A stretch of DNA of 6,571 bases from NCBI GenBank assembly GCA_014729055.1, contig WJKO01000447.1:1-6571 (forward strand), in the 5' to 3' direction. Shown in pieces: positions 1 to 6,034 of this stretch. This DNA is from Promethearchaeota archaeon (GTDB lineage: Archaea > Asgardarchaeota > Lokiarchaeia > Sigyniarchaeales > Promethearchaeaceae). Under the pieces are notes generated by a model. The model did not search any database. It saw only the letters and a list, made by a program, of their open reading frames with translations, and was not told where the DNA came from. The position numbers and the translations under genes are program-made. The first letter of the stretch is position 1. Every line of letters begins with the position of its first letter.

Positions 1-1334
1 ATAATGATTCCAAACTTTTATTAAAACATCTTCAAGATTCTAATAAATCATTGGATGAATTCATTAATGAGAAAATTGCAAATTCAAGAAAAATGGATCA
101 TTTTACGGGTATTGGATTGAAACAGAGATATTGGTTAACAGAAAGTATATTAGATTTTTGGATAAAAATTGAAACATTTTACCTTCCAACATTTTTTGTT
201 AAAGATTCTTATCAAACATTAAGAATGGAATCATTCTCAAAAAAATATAAGTTATATGAAAGTGAAGAAGCAGAACAGTTTTTTTTGGAATATGATGAAT
301 GGAGAGATGCTCATTTTAAAGATTTTATGGAAAAAATAAATTCAAAAGATATGCAAGAATTATTTTCTAATTTCTTAAATAATAGAAAATGGGAACTTGA
401 GCGTGGTGATTTCAATGGAATGGAAACAATCTTGGATATTCTTGTATTTTTTCCAAAATCCAAATTGAAAGAATTCACTAGTAATCAAAATTTATTAGTA
501 AATTTACTTCAAATTGTTCAAACTCTAATAATTTTTGCGAATAATTTTAAAGATGAATTAGGTATTAATTTATTGCCAGAGGAAAAATGGTGGCAACCTA
601 AATATTATTTTGAGTCTCAAGAGGAACTAAACAAAGTAAAACTTAATCGTTTAATTTATTATCATTTGCTTCCTGATAATCAATTTTATATCATTTATGA
701 AGGAATTTCAGAAGAAAAGTTTCTGTCGATTATAAAAGAACATTTTTATTCAAGATATCTCACTTCAATTTGTTTGTTGGAGTTAGGTGGAAAAGCTGAG
801 TCTAGCCGAATTCTAAAAATATTAAAGAAAGATTTAAAAATTAAACATACATACGCTATTTTAGATGCAGATACAGAAACTTATGCTGAGGGTAAAAAGA
901 ATGAGTGGATCGGAAAAGGTTTCACAGAAGATCAATTTGAAATTTTTTATCCTGATTTTATCACTGCAAATTTTAATTCTGTAGATATTGTAAAAGCATT
1001 AGTTAATTATATAGAGCCAATAAATATCGATAAAATTGAAAATAAAAAAGATCCCTTGTTGTTTTCTGAAGAGATGCAAAAAGAATTAGGAGAAAAATTA
1101 AAAAATGCAAAAATAGAGAATCAACAATTTGAAAAGGTATTAGATGTTTGGATGCAAGAAAACTGGGATACAAAATTGAAAAAATCAAAATTTGCAGATT
1201 GTTTAGCAATCTCTTCTATGGTAGATAATAGGTTTATTCAATTAGATAAAATCAATAAATTATCCTTTAGCAAACATTTGTTTCAATTCTTTGATAATAT
1301 AATAAATCCTCAGTTCAAAAAAAAAATTGTATAG
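1..1334 (+). CDS. OLD-like TOPRIM-domain protein, 5'-truncated by the window edge
   Basis: The frame ending at TAG 1332-1334 is open through the left edge. The first in-frame start-like codon, TTG at 51, has 16 sense codons before it, no stop and no ribosome site, so the true start is probably outside the window; 443 codons are visible. Numbering from the TTG codon, residues 210-310 carry the TOPRIM pattern: a hydrophobic strand ending in YEGISEEKF (Glu217), then LLELGGKAE (Gly246-Gly247), then AILDADTE (Asp272 and Asp274). These acidic residues bind divalent metal in TOPRIM nucleases of the OLD/GajA type. The roughly 200 residues before it are charged, probably helical and unrecognised; the tail after residue 320 is Lys-rich. 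An ATPase domain, which OLD proteins carry N-terminally, is not visible and could lie upstream. DNA cleavage or anti-phage defence is an inference from the family. The gene is more AT-rich than the glycosidase genes: 17 G+C of 60 at 541-600. Confidence 0.6.
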   Translation, partial: NDSKLLLKHLQDSNKSLDEFINEKIANSRKMDHFTGIGLKQRYWLTESILDFWIKIETFYLPTFFVKDSYQTLRMESFSKKYKLYESEEAEQFFLEYDEWRDAHFKDFMEKINSKDMQELFSNFLNNRKWELERGDFNGMETILDILVFFPKSKLKEFTSNQNLLVNLLQIVQTLIIFANNFKDELGINLLPEEKWWQPKYYFESQEELNKVKLNRLIYYHLLPDNQFYIIYEGISEEKFLSIIKEHFYSRYLTSICLLELGGKAESSRILKILKKDLKIKHTYAILDADTETYAEGKKNEWIGKGFTEDQFEIFYPDFITANFNSVDIVKALVNYIEPINIDKIENKKDPLLFSEEMQKELGEKLKNAKIENQQFEKVLDVWMQENWDTKLKKSKFADCLAISSMVDNRFIQLDKINKLSFSKHLFQFFDNIINPQFKKKIV

Positions 1335-1360
1335 AGCAAAATAAAAGTTGTTTAAGTACC

Positions 1361-1376
1361 AAAAAAAAGTTTTTTT
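1361..1376. terminator. Candidate bidirectional T-tract terminator
   Basis: In the spacer between two convergent genes there is an A8 run (1361-1368), one G, then a T7 run (1370-1376). The T7 run lies 36 nt past the stop of the TOPRIM gene on the plus strand. The A8 run reads as T8 on the minus strand, about 43 nt past the stop of the sialidase-like gene. Archaeal RNA polymerase stops at oligo-T without needing a hairpin, so one short tract could serve both transcripts. This rests on position and base content only. Confidence 0.45.
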
Positions 1377-1411
1377 AACAAAAATTTCAAATTAACATTT
1401 CATCTCTAAAT

Positions 1412-2437
1412 TTAATCTTCATTCTTAATCCAAGCTTCATTAAAATGGGCACAACAAATGTTTATGCCCCTTTTATTCGTATATGAACACCATAACGTTC
1501 CGTCTGACGATTGAATAATGCCCGGATATGAGAATCTTTCCTTATCATCGCGAACAATATCTCTAATATGAGCCCATGTCTTCCCACCATCAGTGGATAA
1601 TCCTATGCTAAGCGGTGAACGAATATTAGGGCTGTTATTAAATGCTAATGCTATATTTCCATTGGTTAACTTCACCATATCGCAGCCAGAATTTGGATTT
1701 GGAAGCGGTCCTTGATACGGATTGTTCCAATGCCGTCCATAATCCAGACTCTCGGTAGCGGTAATCCAACCATTAAATTTTCCCCCTCTGGACGTTCTAT
1801 TGTAGCATAAAAGATGCCCGTTTTTGTCATTGAGCTCAACAATCGTTGGTTGCATAATCCCTCCTTTTACCGGGCCAACCTTTTTGAACTTACTATCCAA
1901 AGCCCCCTTAGCAAATTCCTCTGCGGTCCAGATGAAAAAATTAGTCTTATACCCCATCCATTCCGAATAAATGGGAAGAATTACATCACCATTCGATAAT
2001 CGAACTGGTTTATTTCTTGTCATTCTGCCCCAGAACTTAGTCAACCACCTGGGTTCAGTCCATGTTTTTCCCGCGTCTTCGGAATGTTTACATTTTAACT
2101 TACAAAGACTCCAACCTCCAGGCATAAAATCATATTCGGCTCGGTCCATTGTAGCCCAGAATAACCATAGTCTCTCATTGACGTCATCATAATATATAAC
2201 TGGATTCCCTTCAGATTTATCATCTGCTTCTTTTTCTAATAGAATCGGTTTCGTCCATTCATACATCCCTTTTTTCAGGGTGGACGTATAAATTGCAACA
2301 TCAGCAGCCTTTTCAAAAGAACCACAATACCATACTGCCATAATATCTCCATTTGGAAGCTCCGTTACGGTACTACCGTGGGAATCGCGTCCGCATTCGT
2401 GTGGTTCAAATATATCGTATAATTTAAACATATTCAT
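1412..2437 (-). CDS. Sialidase-like BNR-repeat beta-propeller glycosidase (BNR_2 family, COG4692 type)
   Basis: The 341-aa product matches the intracellular 'predicted neuraminidase' family along its whole length. Three Asp-box (SxDxGxTW-like) turns of sialidase propellers are visible: SEDAGKTW (119-126), SLDYGRHW (230-237) and STDGGKTW (281-288). Other family hallmarks are HGSTVTELPNGD (20-31), RNKPVRLSNGD (141-151), QPTIVEL (196-202), NPNSG (247-251) and YPGIIQSSDGTLW (304-316). The classical GH33 FRIP motif is absent, so sialic acid as substrate is not established; many relatives have no tested activity. Candidate active-site arginines include Arg17, Arg141, Arg214 and Arg273, but I cannot assign a triad. 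There is no signal peptide or membrane segment, so it should be cytoplasmic. It lies 37 nt after the GH36 gene on the same strand, probably in one transcript. An in-frame ATG at 2431 (codon 3) is better spaced from the SD and may be the real start. The final codon is TAA at 1412-1414. Confidence 0.85.
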   Translation of the reverse strand: MNMFKLYDIFEPHECGRDSHGSTVTELPNGDIMAVWYCGSFEKAADVAIYTSTLKKGMYEWTKPILLEKEADDKSEGNPVIYYDDVNERLWLFWATMDRAEYDFMPGGWSLCKLKCKHSEDAGKTWTEPRWLTKFWGRMTRNKPVRLSNGDVILPIYSEWMGYKTNFFIWTAEEFAKGALDSKFKKVGPVKGGIMQPTIVELNDKNGHLLCYNRTSRGGKFNGWITATESLDYGRHWNNPYQGPLPNPNSGCDMVKLTNGNIALAFNNSPNIRSPLSIGLSTDGGKTWAHIRDIVRDDKERFSYPGIIQSSDGTLWCSYTNKRGINICCAHFNEAWIKNED

Positions 2438-2440
2438 ATA

Positions 2441-2446
2441 CTCCTT
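2441..2446 (-). promoter_or_regulatory. Shine-Dalgarno site of the sialidase-like gene
   Basis: The minus strand reads AAGGAG here, the only strong ribosome-binding site in the window. It ends 3 nt before the first ATG (2437) and 9 nt before the second in-frame ATG (2431). The 9-nt spacing is the normal one, so it favours a 339-aa product starting MFKLYDIF. A strong SD inside a 37-nt intergenic gap fits translation of an internal cistron of a polycistronic mRNA. Confidence 0.7.
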
Positions 2447-2474
2447 AATTTTATTAATGTCTAATCTTTTTTAT

Positions 2475-5114
2475 TTAATCTGATTTCTCAAACATTAAAG
2501 AAATCTCGTTATGCTTGGGTAGATCGATAGGAATGACTAAATAATTCCCAAAATCAGTATCAAAAACTTCAGTTCCCGTTGGAAACCCTTCTTTCATTTT
2601 TAATTCTGATGGTGTTAATAAATAAATATCCCCACTTCTCATTCCGGGCATATCAAACTCGATCCGTAATATTAATGTTTTCTCATCAAACTCATATTTT
2701 TTGACTTCTTTGCACCCTTGTGTTATATGTAACGTCGAACTCAAAAATATCGGACTCTTTCTTGATTCTTCCGTTATAGGAATGATAGATAAATATTTGC
2801 AACTATGCCCCCGAATTACATATAGGTGCACCCGTTCATCTAAATTGTATTCATTTAATATCTTGAATTCATCACCTTTCCAGTAATCAAAGATAAGAAA
2901 TTTATGAGCGTTTACATCGGACACCCCTAAATCGCTGAGTATTTCCTGAATCGTGAACGTTTCTTTCTCTTGATATTTATACCAATTAATTACAGAGAGT
3001 AGAACTCTGGATCCAATGGCTGTTTGTGCAAATAAACCAAAATATCGTGGGGGATTATGTCGTAAAAGATCCAACGTTTGAGCGCCTTGCCGGAAAGGGG
3101 GGATAATTAAATTCATATAATATAATCGATCCTCTGGTAGCAATGATAAATCGTCACTGAAGAAAACTTGACCTCCACTTAAACCAAAGATTGTTAATTG
3201 TAATTGGATTTCGTCCAGTGTTAGACTTGACTTATTTTCACGGACTACACAGCAGTCTGGATCATTAATCCATAAGAAATTATGCATAAAACTACGATTT
3301 ACAGTATCTAATAATGCAGGTTTTAATGCAGGGATATCTATATTAATATATTTCCGCGCCCAATCACCTAATGGTCCTCCAGTTCTCCATTTCGCTGCCG
3401 TATCCGTGCCAATTCGCATAACGTCTACAAGTCCTATGCATGGACCTAATGGAGCACCACATCCTAATAATATTTTATCGTTCATTACATCTCGTATTGC
3501 TTGTACACCCCTTCTTAACGCAGCTGCCCTTGTTACTCCTATCTCTTGATAAACCGCGTTAATTGCTTCTGGTGCGTAAATAAAGTCAATTTTAATAAAG
3601 TCAAATCCCCAAATGTTAACAATGGTATTTATTAGATTCTTAATATGTGTAATCACTTCATCCTTAGTTAGATCCAATGCATAAAGAAAACTACCCCAGT
3701 TGAATGTAACTTTAATTAGTTTTCCGCGTTTATCTCTCAAGAACCAATCTTCGTGCTCCTTAAACAGTTTAGATTTGCTTGTAGCAAAGAAAGGAGCAAT
3801 CCAAAGTCCCGCGATAAATCCATTTTTATGGATTTTGTCGACTAACCATTTCATTCCTTTTGGAAATTTCTCATTAATTGAAGTGAAATCCCCAACCGTA
3901 GTCTGATACCCATCATCGAGTTGAATGATATCAATTGGAAATTCATCATGTTCAGCTAAAAAATCTATATTTTTTACCATTTCAGTTTGATCTATATCAA
4001 CATAATAATAATACCAAGAGCACCAACCAGATAGCACTTTATTTGTTTCGTCTATAAGTGATTGTTTACTAGTAAGGTTTAATGTTCGACTATCCATTTG
4101 GATTCCAGTTATACGAGCCCAATTCCGCATACTTAAATGTCCTTGTCTTGGAGGGGAAAACTGAATGTATAATTCTTCCGATTCGAGTGTATCTTGTTTA
4201 ATTATATTTATTGGCTCTTTATCAAACTGAGACAGTGCAATCAGAAATTGAAATTTAGACTTAAAATCGAGTCGATCCATAAGGATTCGGTTGAATTGAC
4301 GGCTGTTTGTGGTAAATCCAATTATAATACTTTTTAAAGATTGAACATCAGTAATTGCCGATATCATCTCTGAGCAATAACGCGATTTTATGGTTTTATC
4401 TTGATTCTGCATGTTGATTCTTCCCACGCTTGTAGGTGTTATTTTCGCTTTCATATCAAAATCAAGCAATTCCGGCGTTGACCAAGATTGATATCCGTTT
4501 CTAAAGAACGTTATATTCGTAGATAAAGGTCTATACTCATCAGTTACATACCATTCAGTTGTATTATCTCCTAATAAACATGAAATTGAATGAAGCCTAG
4601 GGGGTGTTCCAAAATTATCCCAAGATTTTATTCTGCATTTTAACAGAAAGATATCATTAGGTTCTTCGCTTGGTTCATACAACTTAATGATTAAATCTGC
4701 GTGTATTGTGCCCTCTATTTCGGTAGAAATAAATTTCAGAGGAATTACCACTTGTTTGCCTAAGCCAATTGCATCCTTAATATCACGAATATCTATATCT
4801 TGATTCATGTCATTAACATTTTGTCTACTTTTAGAGGTTTTACTATTTGTATTGCGCACTGGAGTGAACAATATAAGATTTTTCAATGCCTTTTTGCAAT
4901 TTTTCCCTCTTATTATTGATTGAACTGGATCTTTTCCGTTCTTGGATTTCTGTTCATGATATTTATCATATATATTGATAGAAATTAGTAGATTATAAAG
5001 AGCACCGTGAATAGAGTGCAGATCATACCGACCGCTTTTAAAATGAAAAGAAAACCTAGTTTTAGTATTTCCTAAAACAAGATCATTCGCAGATATAGAT
5101 ACATTTAAAGTCAT
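2475..5114 (-). CDS. GH36 alpha-galactosidase-like glycoside hydrolase
   Basis: This 879-aa protein has the architecture of GH36 retaining alpha-galactosidases: an N-terminal beta-sandwich with NGYQSWS (206-212; Trp211 is the usual active-site aromatic), a (beta/alpha)8 barrel from GWCSWYYYY (363-371), and a C-terminal beta domain after about residue 690. Catalytic residues are in place: nucleophile Asp510 in FDFIKIDF and acid/base Asp571 in VMRIGTD. Substrate-contact positions known from Thermotoga GalA also match by spacing: Asp400-Asp401 (QLDDGYQ), Trp438 (LWIAPF), Lys508, Cys552 (GCGAPLGP) and Arg567. It should remove terminal alpha-galactose from oligosaccharides or glycosides; transferase activity, as in raffinose or stachyose synthases of the same family, cannot be excluded. 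There is no signal peptide, so it is probably cytosolic. It is longer than many prokaryotic GH36 enzymes, partly through a hydrophilic insertion at about 52-115. The start ATG (5112-5114) has no SD, which fits a leaderless mRNA. It is followed by the sialidase-like gene. Confidence 0.88.
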   Translation of the reverse strand: MTLNVSISANDLVLGNTKTRFSFHFKSGRYDLHSIHGALYNLLISINIYDKYHEQKSKNGKDPVQSIIRGKNCKKALKNLILFTPVRNTNSKTSKSRQNVNDMNQDIDIRDIKDAIGLGKQVVIPLKFISTEIEGTIHADLIIKLYEPSEEPNDIFLLKCRIKSWDNFGTPPRLHSISCLLGDNTTEWYVTDEYRPLSTNITFFRNGYQSWSTPELLDFDMKAKITPTSVGRINMQNQDKTIKSRYCSEMISAITDVQSLKSIIIGFTTNSRQFNRILMDRLDFKSKFQFLIALSQFDKEPINIIKQDTLESEELYIQFSPPRQGHLSMRNWARITGIQMDSRTLNLTSKQSLIDETNKVLSGWCSWYYYYVDIDQTEMVKNIDFLAEHDEFPIDIIQLDDGYQTTVGDFTSINEKFPKGMKWLVDKIHKNGFIAGLWIAPFFATSKSKLFKEHEDWFLRDKRGKLIKVTFNWGSFLYALDLTKDEVITHIKNLINTIVNIWGFDFIKIDFIYAPEAINAVYQEIGVTRAAALRRGVQAIRDVMNDKILLGCGAPLGPCIGLVDVMRIGTDTAAKWRTGGPLGDWARKYINIDIPALKPALLDTVNRSFMHNFLWINDPDCCVVRENKSSLTLDEIQLQLTIFGLSGGQVFFSDDLSLLPEDRLYYMNLIIPPFRQGAQTLDLLRHNPPRYFGLFAQTAIGSRVLLSVINWYKYQEKETFTIQEILSDLGVSDVNAHKFLIFDYWKGDEFKILNEYNLDERVHLYVIRGHSCKYLSIIPITEESRKSPIFLSSTLHITQGCKEVKKYEFDEKTLILRIEFDMPGMRSGDIYLLTPSELKMKEGFPTGTEVFDTDFGNYLVIPIDLPKHNEISLMFEKSD

Positions 5115-5152
5115 AGATAAAATTTGTTTAAAGTTATAGATAAAATTTGTTT
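5104..5152. repeat. 23-bp tandem duplication over the GH36 start codon
   Basis: The 26-base stretch 5104-5129 recurs at 5127-5152, which is a tandem repeat of period 23. The copies differ at one base, 5112 versus 5135. On the minus strand this base makes the copy nearest the gene ATG (the start codon) and the upstream copy ATA. The duplication thus covers the first codons and the region just upstream. Confidence 0.9.
5138..5145 (-). promoter_or_regulatory. Candidate TATA box for the GH36-sialidase transcript
   Basis: The minus strand reads TTTTATCT, within AATTTTATCTATAAC, from 31 to 24 nt upstream of the A of the GH36 start codon. An archaeal TATA box is normally centred about 26 nt before the transcription start, so this would place the start at or next to the ATG and give a leaderless mRNA. 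The lack of an SD agrees. The element lies in the upstream copy of the tandem duplication. AT-rich background makes chance matches common. Confidence 0.35.
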
Positions 5153-5158
5153 CGAGAT

Positions 5159-5172
5159 AAAAAAAAAGAAAA
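5159..5172 (-). terminator. T-tract terminator after the membrane-protein gene
   Basis: The minus strand reads TTTTCTTTTTTTTT at about 30 nt past the stop codon of the membrane-protein gene and 45 nt before the GH36 start. This is a typical oligo-T archaeal termination signal. It suggests that the membrane protein and the GH36 unit are separate transcripts even though they share a strand. Confidence 0.5.
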
Positions 5173-5202
5173 CAGTATTAGATTTTCTTGTTATCTTTAT
5201 TT

Positions 5203-5652
5203 CTATGGATTATTTTTTTCCGATATGGCTTTTGAGATAAAGAACCCAATAAGACAAATCAATAACAATATACCTGCTACGATGTAAAACCAGTAAACTG
5301 CATAGTTTCCGATAATAATTATTTCTACAATCCATATTATGATCGCACCAAGACAAACCCAGAATTGATCCCCTAATAAATTATTAATTGAATCTTGCTT
5401 ATCCTCGAATTTCATACCCCAAGACCATATCAAGTTGTTTTCTATAACTTCCCACAACCATCCTCCAACAATAAATGTAATTAAGAAACAGTATAAAGAG
5501 ATTGCAGACGTGCTTGTGAAACTCACGATAAACCAAACCAATGCGTATATACCGATACCCATTGCTACATGACCCCAACTGAAATAATCTACCCATACAC
5601 GCCCTATTTTTGACGATGATTCTGAGCTTTCTTCACTTTCGCTATCCGACAT
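5203..5652 (-). CDS. Small four-helix integral membrane protein, unknown function
   Basis: From ATG 5650-5652 the product has 149 residues. It opens with a Ser/Glu/Asp-rich stretch (residues 2-14), followed by four hydrophobic segments at about 26-44, 50-70, 96-115 and 118-140. Polar residues that look conserved rather than structural sit at the helix ends: His28 at the start of helix 1, WEVIEN (67-72) at the end of helix 2, and DKQDSINNLLGD (84-95) in the loop before helix 3. Small membrane families with a WExxE and D-x(n)-N-x(n)-D pattern exist, but I cannot name this one. A TTG at 5664 would add four residues; I reject it because the ATG is the stronger start codon and no ribosome site supports the TTG. 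The gene ends with TAA at 5203-5205, followed by a T-tract. No enzymatic or transport role can be assigned, and no link to the glycosidases is shown beyond adjacency. Confidence 0.75.
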   Translation of the reverse strand: MSDSESEESSESSSKIGRVWVDYFSWGHVAMGIGIYALVWFIVSFTSTSAISLYCFLITFIVGGWLWEVIENNLIWSWGMKFEDKQDSINNLLGDQFWVCLGAIIIWIVEIIIIGNYAVYWFYIVAGILLLICLIGFFISKAISEKNNP

Positions 5653-5714
5653 TATACATATCAACTCTATTTGTATTTTGTTTTTGTATTTAGTTATATT
5701 TTGATTATTCTTTG

Positions 5715-5725
5715 ATATATTTATA
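5715..5725 (-). promoter_or_regulatory. Candidate TATA box for the membrane-protein gene
   Basis: The minus strand reads TATAAATATAT, close to the archaeal TATA consensus, 63-73 nt upstream of the ATG at 5652. A start about 25 nt downstream would give a leader of roughly 40 nt. This is inferred from the motif and spacing only. Confidence 0.3.
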
Positions 5726-5831
5726 CTAGAGATTAATTAAATTATTTAGTCTCCATTAATCTATTGATATGATTTGCTCGTAATTCAGAGAAGTTTTTTT
5801 ATTCAATGGAATAAATGTGTATATATATCAG

Positions 5832-5866
5832 AACAAAAATGAATGGCGTTAACTCATTTTTTTGTT
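5832..5866. other. Imperfect inverted repeat (hairpin) in the divergent region
   Basis: AACAAAAATGA (5832-5842) pairs with 5854-5866, leaving two unpaired T residues in the right arm and an 11-nt loop (5843-5853). The stem is mostly A-T. No gene end lies nearby on either strand, so it is not an obvious terminator; it could be an operator-like dyad or chance in AT-rich DNA. Confidence 0.3.
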
Positions 5867-5947
5867 AGATTTTTAACTCAAAATTTGAAAAAACAAACAA
5901 CCCTTACAAAATAATTGAAAAGACTTTAATGGAACTTAATAATAGGA

Positions 5948-5955
5948 TTATATAA
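5948..5955 (+). promoter_or_regulatory. Candidate TATA box for nusA
   Basis: TTATATAA lies about 80 nt upstream of the nusA ATG. Transcription starting roughly 25 nt downstream would give a leader of about 55 nt that contains the 7-codon ORF at 6011. Other AT-rich stretches nearby could serve equally well. Confidence 0.3.
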
Positions 5956-6010
5956 TTAAAAATTGAGAAAAAATATTTCTGATATTTCTATCAAGTAACT
6001 AAGAAACATA

Positions 6011-6034
6011 ATGTTAACGGAATTTGAAAGATAA
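6011..6034 (+). other. 7-codon upstream ORF overlapping the nusA start
   Basis: ATG at 6011 begins MLTEFER and stops at TAA 6032-6034, whose last A is the first base of the nusA ATG (TAATG). This layout is typical of translational coupling. It has no clear SD of its own. It could be a leader peptide or coincidence. Confidence 0.25.

Larger units (their letters stand above)
5653..6033. other. Gene-free divergent intergenic region
   Basis: These 381 bases separate the minus-strand membrane-protein gene from plus-strand nusA. They are very AT-rich and I found no ORF of more than about ten codons with a convincing start, and no tRNA-like or other recognisable RNA fold. They hold TATA-like elements facing both ways, an imperfect hairpin at 5832-5866, a direct repeat of TTAACTCA (5849-5856 and 5873-5880), and a 7-codon ORF touching the nusA start. 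Confidence 0.7.

Noticed and set aside
51..53. TTG as the start codon of the TOPRIM protein
   Set aside because: The frame stays open for 16 more codons to the left edge and there is no ribosome site, so the TTG is most likely internal.
1003..1209. Minus-strand frame of 68 codons inside the TOPRIM gene
   Set aside because: It lies wholly within a longer coding frame with recognisable domain motifs, and its hydrophobic product is what the complement of Lys/Asp-rich AT-rich coding DNA gives.
1814..2192. Plus-strand frames opposite the sialidase-like gene
   Set aside because: They have no family-like motifs and lie opposite a gene with full-length family similarity.
5399..5596. Second minus-strand frame of 65 codons within the membrane-protein gene
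   Set aside because: It overlaps the four-helix frame almost entirely and lacks a ribosome site or recognisable pattern.
5653..5664. TTG at 5664 as start of the membrane protein
   Set aside because: It adds only MICI before an ATG that leads directly into the Ser/Glu-rich N terminus; no SD favours it.
5653..6033. CRISPR array, tRNA or insertion sequence in the intergenic region
   Set aside because: There are no regularly spaced repeats, no cloverleaf-like GTTCRA arm and no terminal inverted repeats or transposase. The short repeats seen are explained as possible regulatory sites or AT-rich chance.
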